Shown piece after piece: positions 51,080 through 61,966 of a DNA stretch of 64,000 nucleotides; the first letter of the stretch is position 1, and each line of letters opens with the position of its first letter. Below the pieces are notes generated by a model that saw nothing but the letters and a program-made list of their open reading frames with translations, did no database searches and was not told where the DNA came from. The DNA is from Citrobacter amalonaticus (GTDB lineage: Bacteria > Pseudomonadota > Gammaproteobacteria > Enterobacterales > Enterobacteriaceae), in contig JARDVN010000001.1 in the NCBI GenBank assembly GCA_028994555.1, forward strand, positions 4,092,001 through 4,156,000, in the 5' to 3' direction. Both the position numbers and the translations under genes were made by a program.

Positions 51080-51406
51080 ATGAAGAATAGATTGGTGATG
51101 GGCGTGCTGCTACTCGCATCCAGCGCGGTCTGGGCCGCACCTGCCACAACCGTCGCCGCGAAAGGGATTGATCAGTATGAACTCAGCGGCTTCATTGCTG
51201 ACTTCACTCACTTCAAACCTGGCGATACGGTGCCAGAGATGTATCGTACTGACGAGTACACCATCAAGCAGTGGAATTTGCGTAATTTACCTGCACCGGA
51301 TACTGGTACGCACTGGACCTATATGGGCGGCGCGTACGTGTTGATCAATGACGCTGACGGTAAAATTATTAAAGCCTACGATGGCGAGATTTTCTATCAC
51401 CGCTGA
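51080..51406 (+). CDS. rcnB: Periplasmic nickel/cobalt homeostasis protein RcnB
   Basis: 108 residues with a cleavable signal peptide (MKNRLVMGVLLLASSAVWA, cleaved before APATT). The mature RcnB domain is strongly conserved (YELSGFIADFTHFKPGDTVP, YRTDEYTIKQWNLRNLPAPD, GTHWTYMGGAYVLI). In E. coli RcnB tunes Ni/Co efflux by RcnA and lies in the rcnR-rcnA-rcnB locus after thiM. Here rcnR and rcnA are not at this position, so the gene is separated from its pump. GGAG stands about 10 nt before the ATG. Confidence 0.9.
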   Translation: MKNRLVMGVLLLASSAVWAAPATTVAAKGIDQYELSGFIADFTHFKPGDTVPEMYRTDEYTIKQWNLRNLPAPDTGTHWTYMGGAYVLINDADGKIIKAYDGEIFYHR

Positions 51407-51589
51407 AAGTCGCCCCCCTCGCGATGAGGGGGGAATTCAGACGCTTACTTTATCGTTAAGGTCACCCGAATAACCCCGGACAGTCAGTCAGATTTAAGAA
51501 AAACGCCCACGTTATCCAAATTAGTCATTCACCGCATTAATGTAAAACCAATGCGGTGAATAGCGATAAATAACGTCGTTCAGATTAAA
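51407..51589. terminator. Hairpins between convergent rcnB and mrp
   Basis: CCCCCC/GGGGGG arms around TCGCGATGA at 51413-51433 follow rcnB, and CACCGCAT/ATGCGGTG arms at 51530-51558 lie 32 nt past the mrp stop. Neither is followed by a long U-tract, but their placement fits transcription end stems for the two convergent genes. Confidence 0.5.
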
Positions 51590-52700
51590 TCAGACGGCAC
51601 GAAAGGCAATTTCACCGGGAATGACTTCACCCTGCCAGTAAAGCTGTGCGGCAACACGGTCCGCCAGTTCACGATAGATAGCCGTGAAATCACTATCCGG
51701 ACGGCTAACGACGGTCGGCGTACCGCGATCGAGATCTTCACGCAGACTGATATGCAGCGGCATTTGCCCCAACAACTGCGTGTGATACTGCTCCGCCAGC
51801 TTCTGCGCGCCGCCGGTACCAAATATCGGTTCATGATGACCACAGTTGCTGCAGATATGCATGCTCATGTTTTCGACGATCCCCAGAACCGGGACCTCGA
51901 CTTTTTCAAACATGACAATGCCTTTTTTTGGCGTCGATCAGCGCAATATCCTGCGGCGTGGTCACCACAACGGCGCCCGTTACCGGGATGTTTTGCGCCA
52001 GCGTCAACTGGATATCACCGGTGCCAGGCGGCATGTCCAGCACGAGATAATCCAGATCCGGCCACAGCGTCTCCTGTAACATCTGCATCAGCGCTTTGCT
52101 GGCCATCGGGCCCCGCCACACCATCGCGTTGTCATCGGTAACCAGATACCCGATAGAGTTTGTCGCCAGACCATGGGACACAATCGGTGCCATGTGTGTG
52201 CCATCCGGCGAAGTTGGACGCTGGTTTTCCGCCCCCAGCATGGTTGGGATCGACGGACCATAAATGTCGGCATCCAGAATTCCGACTTTTGCCCCTTCCG
52301 CGGCTAAGGCCAGCGCGAGGTTCACTGCGGTTGACGATTTACCGACGCCGCCCTTACCGGAACTGACAGCGATAATATTCTTCACGCCATTCACGCCAGG
52401 CTGATTTTTTACCCGCTTCAGCGTGGCGATATTGTGCGAAAGCTTCCAGTCAATGGCCTTCGCGCCGGTGATGCGCAGCAGGTCAGCACTGCATTGCTCT
52501 TTTAACACTTCAAACGCGCTGTGCCAGACAAACGGCATGACCAGCTCAACGTGCAGCGTGTCATCCATCCAGGCGACGTGGTGCAACGCTTTCAGCGTCG
52601 TCAGATTATGCTTCAGGGTGGGGTGCTGGAAATTTGCCAGCGTCCCGGCGACCATCGCGCGCAGGGTCTCTGGTGATTTGGCCTGGGATTGTGCGTTCAT
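51590..52700 (-). CDS. mrp: Iron-sulfur cluster carrier protein Mrp/ApbC (one +1 frameshift)
   Basis: A ParA-type P-loop ATPase that carries Fe-S clusters. The N-terminal MIP18-like domain (about 10-90) is followed by the deviant Walker A SSGKGGVGKSS near 115-125, the DADIYGPSIP switch and the cluster-ligand CxxC (HICSNCGHHE). The start at 52700 follows AGGAG and matches E. coli; an in-frame extension is unlikely. The frame breaks at the seven-T run 51923-51929; corrected length is 369 residues, as in E. coli. Divergent from metG. Confidence 0.94.
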
Positions 52701-52866
52701 CCCGACTCCTTTTTTGTTGTTCTGAAAAATACAATTGTAGCGAGGTAGTGTACTCCAGCGGTAATGATTAATCATTTATGGTTTGATGCCCTTAATTCTT
52801 GGCGCGCTTATGACCATTTTGGTACTATCAAAGCCCTTTTCACTACACAAGAAGTAATGACCCACT

Positions 52867-54900
52867 ATGACTCAAGTCGCGAAGAAAATTCTGGTAACGT
52901 GCGCACTGCCGTACGCCAACGGCTCCATCCACCTCGGCCATATGCTGGAGCACATCCAGGCTGATGTCTGGGTCCGTTACCAGCGAATGCGCGGCCACGA
53001 AGTCAACTTCATCTGCGCCGACGACGCCCACGGCACGCCGATTATGCTGAAAGCCCAGCAGCTTGGCATCACCCCGGAGCAGATGATTGGTGAAATGAGT
53101 CAGGAACACCAGACGGATTTCGCCGGGTTCAACATCAGTTATGACAACTACCACTCCACGCACAGCGATGAGAACCGGGAACTGTCTGAGCTGATCTACA
53201 CGCGTCTGAAAGAGAACGGTTTTATTAAAAACCGCACTATCTCTCAGCTCTACGATCCGGAAAAAGGCATGTTCCTGCCGGACCGTTTTGTGAAAGGCAC
53301 CTGCCCGAAATGTAAATCTCCGGACCAGTATGGTGATAACTGTGAAGTCTGCGGCGCGACCTATAGCCCGACAGAGCTGATCGAGCCGAAGTCCGTAGTC
53401 TCTGGCGCGACGCCGGTCATGCGTGACTCTGAACACTTCTTCTTTGACCTGCCGTCGTTTAGCGAAATGCTGCAGGCGTGGACCCGTAGCGGCGCGCTGC
53501 AGGAGCAGGTGGCGAACAAAATGCAGGAATGGTTTGAATCCGGCCTGCAACAGTGGGATATCTCCCGCGATGCCCCTTACTTTGGTTTTGAAATCCCGAA
53601 TGCGCCGGGCAAATATTTCTATGTCTGGCTGGATGCGCCAATCGGCTACATGGGCTCGTTCAAAAACCTGTGCGACAAGCGCGGTGATACCGTAAGCTTC
53701 GACGAATACTGGAAGAAAGACTCAACTGCCGAACTGTATCATTTCATCGGTAAAGACATCGTCTACTTCCACAGCCTGTTCTGGCCGGCGATGCTGGAAG
53801 GCAGCAACTTCCGTAAACCGACAAACCTGTTTGTACATGGCTATGTTACGGTCAACGGCGCGAAGATGTCTAAATCCCGCGGCACCTTTATTAAGGCCAG
53901 TACCTGGCTGAACCACTTTGACGCCGACAGCCTGCGTTACTACTACACCGCGAAGCTCTCTTCGCGCATCGATGACATCGACCTGAATCTGGAAGATTTC
54001 GTTCAGCGCGTGAACGCCGATATCGTTAACAAAGTGGTCAACCTGGCATCCCGTAACGCCGGCTTTATCAATAAGCGTTTTGATGGCGTGCTGGCAGCGG
54101 AACTGGCCGATCCGGCGTTATATAAAACCTTTACCGACGCGGCAACGGTAATTGGTGAAGCGTGGGAAAGCCGTGAGTTCGGCAAAGCCATTCGCGAAAT
54201 CATGGCACTGGCGGATGTCGCAAACCGCTATGTTGACGAACAGGCTCCGTGGGTTGTGGCGAAACAGGAAGGCCGCGACGCCGATCTGCAGGCCATCTGC
54301 TCAATGGGCATCAACCTGTTCCGCGTGCTGATGACGTACCTGAAGCCGGTGTTGCCGACGCTGAGCGAACGCGTAGAAGCGTTCCTCAATACGGAACTGA
54401 ACTGGAATGCCATTGCGCAACCGCTGCTCGGCCACAAGGTGAACACCTTCAAAGCGCTGTATAACCGTATCGATATGAAACAGGTAGAAGCGCTGGTTGA
54501 AGCGTCGAAAGAAGAGGTTAAAGCGATGTCTGCGCCGGTGACCGGCCCGCTGGCTGACTTCCCGATTCAGGACACCATCACCTTTGATGATTTCGCGAAA
54601 GTGGATCTGCGCGTGGCGTTGATTGAAAACGCCGAGTTCGTTGAGGGTTCCGATAAACTGCTGCGCCTGACGCTGGATCTGGGCGGTGAGAAGCGTAACG
54701 TCTTCTCCGGCATTCGCTCTGCCTATCCGGACCCGCAGGTGCTGATTGGTCGTCATACGATCATGGTGGCAAACCTGGCGCCGCGTAAAATGCGCTTCGG
54801 CATCTCGGAAGGAATGGTAATGGCCGCGGGGCCTGGCGGGAAAGATATCTTCCTGTTAACCCCGGATGAAGGCGCAAAGCCTGGGCATCAGGTGAAATAA
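52867..54900 (+). CDS. metG: Methionyl-tRNA synthetase MetG
   Basis: Intact 677 residues as in E. coli. Class I signature HLGH ([14 protein letters not shown], about 15-28), zinc-knuckle cysteines in the [18 protein letters not shown] connective peptide (about 143-162), KMSKS loop (AKMSKSRG, about 331-338), anticodon-binding helical domain, and a C-terminal tRNA-binding (Trbp111-like) dimerisation domain (about 575-677). No homopolymer break. Divergent from mrp across a 166-bp promoter region. Confidence 0.98.
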   Translation: MTQVAKKILVTCALPYANGSIHLGHMLEHIQADVWVRYQRMRGHEVNFICADDAHGTPIMLKAQQLGITPEQMIGEMSQEHQTDFAGFNISYDNYHSTHSDENRELSELIYTRLKENGFIKNRTISQLYDPEKGMFLPDRFVKGTCPKCKSPDQYGDNCEVCGATYSPTELIEPKSVVSGATPVMRDSEHFFFDLPSFSEMLQAWTRSGALQEQVANKMQEWFESGLQQWDISRDAPYFGFEIPNAPGKYFYVWLDAPIGYMGSFKNLCDKRGDTVSFDEYWKKDSTAELYHFIGKDIVYFHSLFWPAMLEGSNFRKPTNLFVHGYVTVNGAKMSKSRGTFIKASTWLNHFDADSLRYYYTAKLSSRIDDIDLNLEDFVQRVNADIVNKVVNLASRNAGFINKRFDGVLAAELADPALYKTFTDAATVIGEAWESREFGKAIREIMALADVANRYVDEQAPWVVAKQEGRDADLQAICSMGINLFRVLMTYLKPVLPTLSERVEAFLNTELNWNAIAQPLLGHKVNTFKALYNRIDMKQVEALVEASKEEVKAMSAPVTGPLADFPIQDTITFDDFAKVDLRVALIENAEFVEGSDKLLRLTLDLGGEKRNVFSGIRSAYPDPQVLIGRHTIMVANLAPRKMRFGISEGMVMAAGPGGKDIFLLTPDEGAKPGHQVK

Positions 54901-54908
54901 GTAAAAAA

Positions 54909-54927
54909 GCCGGAGACTCTCTCCGGC
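54909..54927 (-). terminator. Terminator hairpin copy 1 (U-run on the minus strand)
   Basis: GCCGGAGACTCTCTCCGGC is preceded by AAAAAA on the plus strand, so it ends transcripts arriving on the minus strand (from yehS). Identical 19 bp recur at 55082-55100. Confidence 0.8.
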
Positions 54928-54952
54928 CTGACGCTCTCGCCATACGATGAAA

Positions 54953-55050
54953 TGCCCGATGGCGCAAGCTTATCGGGCCTACAATGCATGTATCTTTTTT
55001 TGATTTTGCGACCGTGTGTAGGCCGGATAAGGCACAGCCGCCATCCGGCA
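54953..55050. repeat. REP/BIME between the duplicated terminators of metG and yehS
   Basis: GCCCGATGGCGC-AAGCTTATCGGGCCTAC and GTAGGCCGGATAAGGCACAGCC-GCCATCCGGC units in opposite orientation, separated by an AT-rich linker. Confidence 0.85.
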
Positions 55051-55081
55051 AAACCTTCACAGGGGAAGTCAACATTTTGAG

Positions 55082-55107
55082 GCCGGAGACTCTCTCCGGC
55101 TTTTTTT
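55082..55107 (+). terminator. Terminator hairpin copy 2 (U-run on the plus strand), ends metG
   Basis: GCCGGAGACTCTCTCCGGC followed by seven Ts, a textbook rho-independent terminator for metG transcripts. Confidence 0.88.
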
Positions 55108-55576
55108 ATGCTTTCACGTTGTGAAGGCGGTGAGTCAGGCCACGCAAGAAATAGCGCAAAAACTGATCGCCGCATTCGCGGTAATTTTTATGATCCGGCG
55201 CACGCATCATCGCAGTGATTTCCGGCATTGAAACGCGAACGTTTTGTTGGGTCATGATCGCCTGAATATCATCCGTTTTCAGCGAAAAGGCGATACGCAG
55301 CTTTTTCAGCACCGTATTGTTGTTCACCCGACGCTCAAGCGCCAGCTCTGGCGCTGAATCATCTTTGCCGCGCTTGTCATAGATGAGACCGTTCAAAAAT
55401 CCGGAAAGGATAATATCCGGGCAGCGGACAAACCCCTCTTCATCTTCTTTGGTCACCCAGGTGTCGAAATTCGCGGAGGTGGATTCCATCTCGGCCAGCG
55501 CAAGAATGCGCACCATGTCGTTATTATTGACTTTCAGGGTGTAGCGCAGGCTACGAAGAATATCGTTACTAAGCAT
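55106..55576 (-). CDS. yehS: DUF1456-family protein YehS
   Basis: 156 residues, as in E. coli, composed of two similar halves of about 70 residues (MLSNDILRSLRYTLKVNNNDMVRILAL and NNNTVLKKLRIAFSLKTDDIQAIM), the tandem DUF1456 arrangement. Function unknown. The start is set at the conserved MLSNDIL rather than an in-frame extension reaching into btsR. It lies 46 nt after btsR. Confidence 0.92.
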   Translation of the reverse strand: MLSNDILRSLRYTLKVNNNDMVRILALAEMESTSANFDTWVTKEDEEGFVRCPDIILSGFLNGLIYDKRGKDDSAPELALERRVNNNTVLKKLRIAFSLKTDDIQAIMTQQNVRVSMPEITAMMRAPDHKNYRECGDQFLRYFLRGLTHRLHNVKA

Positions 55577-55622
55577 AGAGCCTTCAACTGTCGATGATGC
55601 AATGGCGCGCAGTGTACCAGTT

Positions 55623-56342
55623 TTACAGGCCAATCGCCTCTTTCAAACTTTTCAGGTAGCGGCGACTAACCGGAACGGTGAGTCCGTTACGTAGAATCAA
55701 CTCCGCCTGACCGTTATCTTCCAGACGAATTTCCTGTAAATGCGCCATGTTAACCAGATACTGCCGATGGCAGCGCAGCAACGGTGTGCGACTTTCCAGT
55801 GTTCTGAGCGTCAGTTCTGTAAAGCCTTCTTTGCCTTCGCTACTGGTCACGTAAACGCCGCTCAGTCGGCTACTGACAAAGGCGACATCATCCATTTGCA
55901 ACAGATAGATCCGGCTATGGCCGCTACAGGGGATAAACTTCAGCGACTGCTGGTTTTCCGGCAGCACCGACACGTCCTGTTTGCTGCGCTCCTGGCGCAG
56001 ACGGCTGAGGGTTTTCTCCAGTCGCGCCTCTTCTATCGGTTTCAGCAGATAATCAAAGGCGTGCTCTTCAAAGGCCTTAATGGCGTACTCGTCAAAAGCG
56101 GTCAGGAAGACAATATACGGACGATGCTCCGGGTCGAGCATGCCGACCATTTCCAGCCCACTGATACGCGGCATTTGAATATCCAGAAACAGCACATCCG
56201 GGTGCAATCTGTGCACTGCGCCAATCGCTTCCACGGCATTGGCACACTCGCCCACAATTTCAATATCGCTTTGTTCCTGCAACAGGATCCGCAGATTTTC
56301 CCGCGCTAACGGCTCATCATCCACAATCAGCACTTTAATCAT
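55623..56342 (-). CDS. btsR: Pyruvate-responsive response regulator BtsR (YehT)
   Basis: A LytTR-type response regulator that activates the pyruvate transporter gene btsT (yjiY) in E. coli. The receiver domain has DDE at 8-10 and phospho-acceptor Asp54 ([12 protein letters not shown]). The C-terminal LytTR domain (about 135-239) shows [16 protein letters not shown] and [15 protein letters not shown]. Intact at 239 residues, as in E. coli. Its ATG overlaps the btsS stop by 4 nt. Confidence 0.95.
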   Translation of the reverse strand: MIKVLIVDDEPLARENLRILLQEQSDIEIVGECANAVEAIGAVHRLHPDVLFLDIQMPRISGLEMVGMLDPEHRPYIVFLTAFDEYAIKAFEEHAFDYLLKPIEEARLEKTLSRLRQERSKQDVSVLPENQQSLKFIPCSGHSRIYLLQMDDVAFVSSRLSGVYVTSSEGKEGFTELTLRTLESRTPLLRCHRQYLVNMAHLQEIRLEDNGQAELILRNGLTVPVSRRYLKSLKEAIGL

Positions 56343-58026
56343 GCGTTCTCCTCCAGGGGCAATCGTAGGGTTATTCGGGTAAAGCAATCCGGTTCGCAGT
56401 CCACGCTGATGCCATAGTCATCGCCAAACCGTTCGCGCAGGCGCTTATCCACCAGATTCATGCCCAGACCGCTGGCATTGGTGGTGGGCTGGTACAACCC
56501 GGCGTTATCTTCAATATCCAGCATCAGGTACTGCCCTTCCTGACGAGCGGTGATGGACACCTCGCCCGTACCCAGCAGTTGCGACGTCCCGTGTTTAATG
56601 GCATTTTCGACGATGGGTTGCAGGGTGAAGGCCGGTAACTGCTGGTGGGCCAGCGCGTCCGGTACGTTTAAACTCACCTGCAGCCGTGACTGGAAGCGCG
56701 CTTTCTCAATTTGCAGATAGGCATTGACGTGCTCAATTTCGTCAGCCAGCGTGACGACCTCCGACGGGCGCTTTAAGTTCTTACGAAAGAAAGTGGAAAG
56801 ATCCTGCACCAGTTGGCCCGCCTGTTCACTGTCCCGACGCACCACCGCTTTAATAGTGTTGAGCGCATTAAACAAAAAATGCGGGTTAACCTGCGCGTGC
56901 AGCAGCTTGATTTCTGACTGCGTCAGCATCGCTTTCTGACGTTCATATTGTCCGGCGAGGATCTGCGCTGAGAGTAGCTGCGCAATCCCCTCACCCAGCG
57001 TTCGGTTAATGGAACTGAACAGCCGGTTTTTCGCTTCATACAGCTTGATGGTGCCCATCACCCGTTGGTTTTCACCGCGCAAGGGAATGACCAGCGTCGA
57101 GCCGAGTTTGCACTGTGGGTGCAGTGAACAGCGGTATGGCACTTCGTTGCCGTCAGCATAAACCACCTCACCCGTCTCGATGGCGCGCAGCGTGTAACCG
57201 GAGGAGATCGGCCTGCCCGGCAGATGATGATCGTCGCCAATCCCGGTAAAGGCTAACAGCTTCTCACGATCGGTAATGGCCACCGCGCCAATATCAAGTT
57301 CTTTATACAGCACCTGCGCCACCTTCATGCTGTTCACTTCATTGAATCCCTGGCGCAGGATCCCCTCGGTGGAGGCCGCCACTTTTAGCGCGGTGGCGGA
57401 AAAGGCGGAGGTGTATTTTTCAAACATGGCTCGCTTGTCGAGCAAAATGCGCATAAACAGCGCCGCGCCCACGGTATTAGTGACCATCATGGGGGGCGGC
57501 AATATTACTGACCAGCCGGTAAGCATCGTCAAACGGTCTGGCAATCAGCAAAATGATCAGCATCTGGACCATTTCGGCGACAAACGTGATCGCCCCTGCC
57601 GTCAGCGGATTAAAGACTTTATCGGTGCGTCCGCGTCGCGTCAGCACGCTGTGCACCAGCCCGCCCAGTAGCCCTTCGACGATAGTGGAGATCATGCAAC
57701 TGAGCGCCGTCATTCCCCCCCATCGAATAGCGGTGCAGCCCGCCCGTTAAGCCGACCAGTCCACCGACAACCGGCCCGCCGAGCAGACCGCCCATCACTG
57801 CGCCAATTGCACGGGTGTTAGCAATGGAATCGTCTATATGCAGACCAAAATAGGTGCCGAGGATACAGAAAATAGAGAAGGTGACGTAGCACAGTAACTT
57901 ATGCGGTAAGCGAACGGTAACCTGCATCAACGGTATGAATAAACGCGTTTTACTCATCAGCCATGCGATAACCAGGAACACACACATCTGCTGAAGCAGC
58001 AGCAACACCAGATTAAACTCGTACAT
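56339..58026 (-). CDS. btsS: Pyruvate sensor histidine kinase BtsS (YehU; two +1 frameshifts)
   Basis: A LytS-type high-affinity pyruvate sensor. The N-terminal six-helix 5TMR-LYT region is followed by a GAF-like domain (about 225-340), the His_kinase motif [16 protein letters not shown] with the phospho-acceptor His, and an HATPase domain ([19 protein letters not shown]). Frame breaks at the seven-C run 57715-57721 and six-G run 57491-57496, both in the membrane domain; corrected length is 561 residues, as in E. coli. The start [13 protein letters not shown] is conserved. Confidence 0.93.
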
Positions 58027-58248
58027 ACCCGCAAACCACACTTCGATTAAAACCGCGTAACATACATCGACTACGTTAATCTTTCTTTGAACTGTTGCAA
58101 AAAAAGAGGAATTCGTGAGAACGTTCACTCAAATGTGCTCGTACGAATACACTATCACCCTTCGTTTGATTAAAAAACAGACAAAACTACCTGGTTCGAA
58201 AAAGAGCGACTAAAGTTAGACTGGGCCCTCGCGAGCAAGGATAAAAAG

Positions 58249-58980
58249 ATGGCGCTTTACACCATAGGTGAAGTGGCTTTGCTTTGTGATATTAACCCCG
58301 TCACGCTGCGCGCGTGGCAGCGGCGTTATGGATTATTGAAACCGCAGCGCACCGACGGCGGACATCGTCTGTTCAATGATTCGGATATTGACAGAATTCG
58401 TGAAATAAAACGCTGGATAGATAACGGCGTGCAGGTCAGCAAAGTCAAAATGCTGCTGAGCAATGAAAACGTAGACCTGCAAAACGGCTGGCGTGAACAA
58501 CAAGAAATCCTGCTGCACTATCTGCAAAACAACAATCTGCACAGCCTGCGGGTCTGGCTGAAAGAGCGTGGGCAGGATTACCCCGCGCAGACGCTCACCA
58601 CCCATCTTTTTCTTCCGCTACGACGGCGGTTACACTGCCAACAGCCCACGTTACAGGCGCTCCTGGGGATCCTTGACGGCGTGCTGATCAATTACATCGC
58701 TATTTGCCTCGCCTCCGCCCGAAAAAAACAGGGCAAAGACGCGCTGGTGGTCGGCTGGAATATTCACGATACCACGCGTCTGTGGCTGGAAGGATGGGTT
58801 GCCAGTCAGCAAGGATGGCGAATTGACGTCCTGGCCCATTCGCTAAGCCAGTTTCGCCCGGACCTGTTCGAAGGGCGCACCTTACTGGTGTGGTGTGGCG
58901 AAAATCAGACATCAGCGCAGCAACAGCAGCTGAATGCCTGGCGTGCGGAAGGGCACGATATTTTCCCACTTGGCATTTAA
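58249..58980 (+). CDS. mlrA: MerR-like transcriptional activator MlrA
   Basis: Activates csgD, hence curli and biofilm, under control of the DgcM/PdeR c-di-GMP switch. The N-terminal MerR helix-turn-helix (YTIGEVALLCDINPVTLRAWQRRYGL, residues 4-29) is followed by a cobalamin-binding-like C-terminal domain that lacks the usual DxHxxG motif. Intact 243 residues as in E. coli. Divergent from btsS; AAGGATAAAAAG supplies the ribosome site. Confidence 0.95.
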   Translation: MALYTIGEVALLCDINPVTLRAWQRRYGLLKPQRTDGGHRLFNDSDIDRIREIKRWIDNGVQVSKVKMLLSNENVDLQNGWREQQEILLHYLQNNNLHSLRVWLKERGQDYPAQTLTTHLFLPLRRRLHCQQPTLQALLGILDGVLINYIAICLASARKKQGKDALVVGWNIHDTTRLWLEGWVASQQGWRIDVLAHSLSQFRPDLFEGRTLLVWCGENQTSAQQQQLNAWRAEGHDIFPLGI

Positions 58981-59039
58981 TGATTCATTAACAGCTACGC
59001 TTCTCTGTATAATCTCTGGGTTAACATAAGGAGAACATC

Positions 59040-59148
59040 ATGAGCGCAGCGAAAATCGGTGTTATCACCCTCTTTTTTACTGATGGCCATCGGCGGCATT
59101 GGCGGTGTGATGCTGGCAGGCTATACCTTCATCCTGCGTGCCGGCTAA
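59040..59148 (+). CDS. yohO: Small membrane protein YohO (one +1 frameshift)
   Basis: A 35-residue single-helix protein once one T is removed from the six-T run 59073-59078. It begins [19 protein letters not shown] and ends [16 protein letters not shown], matching E. coli YohO in length and C-terminal half. AAGGAG precedes the ATG. Function unknown; a DUF2633-type small protein. Its stop region overlaps the 3' end of convergent yehW by 20 bp. Confidence 0.88.
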
Positions 59149-59860
59149 GGTGCAGAACTAACCGTTCGAACAGGCGGTCTACGATGATCGCCGCCAGCGC
59201 GACCAGCAGCGCGCCCTGAATGACATACGCCGTATTGAACCCGCTCAACCCAATGATAATCGGTGTACCGAGCGTGCTGGCCCCTACCGTTGAGGCAATC
59301 GTCGCCGTGCCAATATTGATGATTACCGATGTGCGAATACCCGCCAGAATCACCGGCGCCGCCAGCGGCAGTTCAACCTTGCGTAACTGTTGTACCGGAC
59401 TCATTCCCATGCCGCTGGCAATTTCCCGCACGCTTGCTGAAATGGAACCCAGGCCTGCCAGCGTGGCTTGCAGAACGGGTAAAATCCCGTACAGAATCAG
59501 CGCGATAATAGCCGGTTGCTGACCAAACCCCATCACCGGTACCGCAATCGCCAGTACCGCGACGGGCGGGAAGGTTTGTCCAACGGCGGCAATGGTCTCC
59601 ACCAGCGGACGAAACTCTTTTCCCCATGGACGGGTCACCACAATCCCGGCGCCGACGCCAATCACCACCGCAAACAGGCTCGACACAGCCACCAGCCAGA
59701 AATGGGCCAGCGCCAGCGCGAGAAAGCTCTCCTGTTGATAAACCGGACGCGGGAGTTCGGGAAACAGGCTGGCGAATATCGCCTGGCTGTGCGGTAACCC
59801 CATCAGCATCAACAGGAAGAAAACAATCAGCCAGAACAGCGGATCACGCAGTCGTTTCAT
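59129..59860 (-). CDS. yehW: Osmoprotectant ABC transporter permease YehW
   Basis: BetW/OpuCB-type permease of about six helices with the inner-membrane EAA-like loop ([32 protein letters not shown]). 243 residues as in E. coli. The start [10 protein letters not shown] lies inside the end of yehX (17-bp overlap). Fourth gene of osmF-yehY-yehX-yehW. Confidence 0.94.
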   Translation of the reverse strand: MKRLRDPLFWLIVFFLLMLMGLPHSQAIFASLFPELPRPVYQQESFLALALAHFWLVAVSSLFAVVIGVGAGIVVTRPWGKEFRPLVETIAAVGQTFPPVAVLAIAVPVMGFGQQPAIIALILYGILPVLQATLAGLGSISASVREIASGMGMSPVQQLRKVELPLAAPVILAGIRTSVIINIGTATIASTVGASTLGTPIIIGLSGFNTAYVIQGALLVALAAIIVDRLFERLVLHLSRHAG

Positions 59861-60791
59861 GCACCGCCCTCTCCACAAGCAGATCGCGAAAATGTAACGT
59901 CCCGCAGACAGTCCCCTGCTGATTGATCACCGGTAACACCTCGCAACCGCGCGCGACAAACGCGGAAAGCGCATCGCGTAATGTCATCTCTTCCGTCAAT
60001 GCCTCACCGGCAATCTGTTCATCGCGACGAACATAGTCCGCCACCGTTCGCAGTGACAGCAATCGTACTCCCAGTTCACTACGACCAAAAAACTGTTGCA
60101 CAAAGTCATCCGCCGGTGCTGTCAGCATCGACAGCGGCGTCCCCTGTTGAACAATCTCGCCACCGTCCATCAGCACCAGGTGCTCCGCCAGGCGCAGCGC
60201 TTCATCAATATCGTGCGTCACCAGCACAATGGTGCGCCCCAACAGACGGTGGATACGGGTCATCTCCTGCTGCAATGCCCCGCGCGTGACCGGATCCAGC
60301 GCGCCGAAAGGTTCATCCATCAACAGCACCTGCGGATCGGCGGCAAGCGCCCGCGCCACGCCGACGCGCTGCTGCTGTCCCCCGGAAAGCTGGTGCGGAT
60401 AGCGTCCGCGCAACCCCTCTTCCAGCCCGAGCAACGCCATTAATTCAGTCACCCGCTCATCTATTTTTCGGCGTGACCACTTCAGCAACTGCGGCACGGT
60501 GGCGATGTTTTGCGCCACCGTCCAGTGCGGAAACAGGCCAATCGACTGAATCGCGTACCCCATCCGCCGACGCAGTTCCAGCACCGGCAGGTTGCGAATT
60601 TCCTCTCCGGCAAAGCGGATCCTGCCGCTGTCATGCTCCACCAGTCGGTTAATCATTTTCAGGGTGGTGGATTTCCCTGAACCCGAGGTGCCAATCAATA
60701 CCGAGAAGCTGCCTTCCCGGATGTGCAGGTTAAGATCGCAAACCGCGTTGTGCTCGCCAAAGGCTTTGTTAACGTGGCTAAATTCAATCAT
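59844..60791 (-). CDS. yehX: Osmoprotectant ABC transporter ATP-binding protein YehX
   Basis: Walker [10 protein letters not shown] at residues 34-42, Q loop around [13 protein letters not shown] signature [15 protein letters not shown], Walker [13 protein letters not shown] and the switch His in [10 protein letters not shown]-terminal CBS-like region (about 245-315) follows, which in related OpuA/ProV proteins senses ionic strength. 315 residues, a little longer than the 308 of E. coli. Intact. Confidence 0.95.
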   Translation of the reverse strand: MIEFSHVNKAFGEHNAVCDLNLHIREGSFSVLIGTSGSGKSTTLKMINRLVEHDSGRIRFAGEEIRNLPVLELRRRMGYAIQSIGLFPHWTVAQNIATVPQLLKWSRRKIDERVTELMALLGLEEGLRGRYPHQLSGGQQQRVGVARALAADPQVLLMDEPFGALDPVTRGALQQEMTRIHRLLGRTIVLVTHDIDEALRLAEHLVLMDGGEIVQQGTPLSMLTAPADDFVQQFFGRSELGVRLLSLRTVADYVRRDEQIAGEALTEEMTLRDALSAFVARGCEVLPVINQQGTVCGTLHFRDLLVERAVHETTA

Positions 60792-61942
60792 GGTGGGTTA
60801 CCTTCAGCAGTGCGATCCCTAAGTCAAACAGCGCATCAATCAGTACCGCCAGTGCGATAACCGGGATCACTCCCAGCAACACCAGATCCACGGCACTACT
60901 GAGCAGTCCCTGAAACACCAGCAAGCCAAAACCACCTGCGCCAATCAGCGCTGCGATGACGGCCATCCCGACAGTCTGCACCATTACCACCCGCAGGCTA
61001 CGTAAAAAAGACCGGCAACGCCAGCGGCAACTGTACGTGAAGGAAACGCTGGGCGGTGCTCATGCCCATCGCCCGTGCGCTTTCGAGAACATCACGAGGA
61101 ACCTGATTCAGCCCGGCCACCACCCCGCGAACCAGTGGCAAAAGCGCATACAGCACCAGCGCGATCAGCGCCGGAGTCATGCCGGTTCCCGCTACGCCCA
61201 TTGTCGCAAGCCAGGGAAAGGCTTTAACCAGCCCGGCAAGCGGCGCAATTAACAGGCCGAACAGAGCGACGGAAGGAACAGTCTGGATAACATTGAGAAC
61301 GGTGAACACCGGCCCCTGGCGGGACGGGAAAAAATAACACCCGATACCGAGAGGGATGCCAATCACCAGCGCGGGCAGCACGGTCCCGAAAAGCAATGTA
61401 AGATGCTGAGCCAACGCATCATCAAAGACATCCTGACGGTTAGCGTACTCTTTGAGTAAAGAGAGGTTATCGAAGGTCCCCGTCAACAAGAGTGCGACGG
61501 GAATGATCGCTATCTGCGCATGTAAAACCCAACGCCAGAGGGGTTGTGCGGTAATTCGCCGGATGGCGTCACTGCAGGCCAGCAATCCCAGCGCGAGCCC
61601 CAGCCACAGACCGCTTCCCACACTGGTTCGCGCCAGCGGTGTCCCGGTTTCAGCCAGATATGTCGCCGCCTTGCCGACGCTGCACAACATCAGGATCACC
61701 AGCAGTTGCGCCACCGCCAGCGTGCCTACCGCCCCTTTTCTTCCCGGCACGAAGCACAAGGTCAGCAAGGCGCAGCCCGCACCGGTGAGCACCGACACCG
61801 AACCGGGCCACAGAGTCCAGAGCTGACGCCCCTCTCCCGATACCAGGCGATTCGGGGCATAGTTCACAAACGGCAGCGCGACGGCGGCGGCAGAAAGCAC
61901 AACCAGCAGTAACAGAACGCGCTGAATACTCACTTTTGACAC
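60784..61942 (-). CDS. yehY: Osmoprotectant ABC transporter permease YehY (one +1 frameshift)
   Basis: A larger permease with an N-terminal extension of four to five helices before the transport domain (EAA-like loop [27 protein letters not shown]). The frame breaks at the six-A run 61004-61009. There is no ATG at the 5' end; GTG at 61942 is chosen because it follows AAGG at usable spacing and gives exactly 385 residues, the E. coli length. A TTG three codons upstream is the alternative. Confidence 0.9.
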
Positions 61943-61966
61943 ATCACCCAACCTTTTTCAGTCCCT

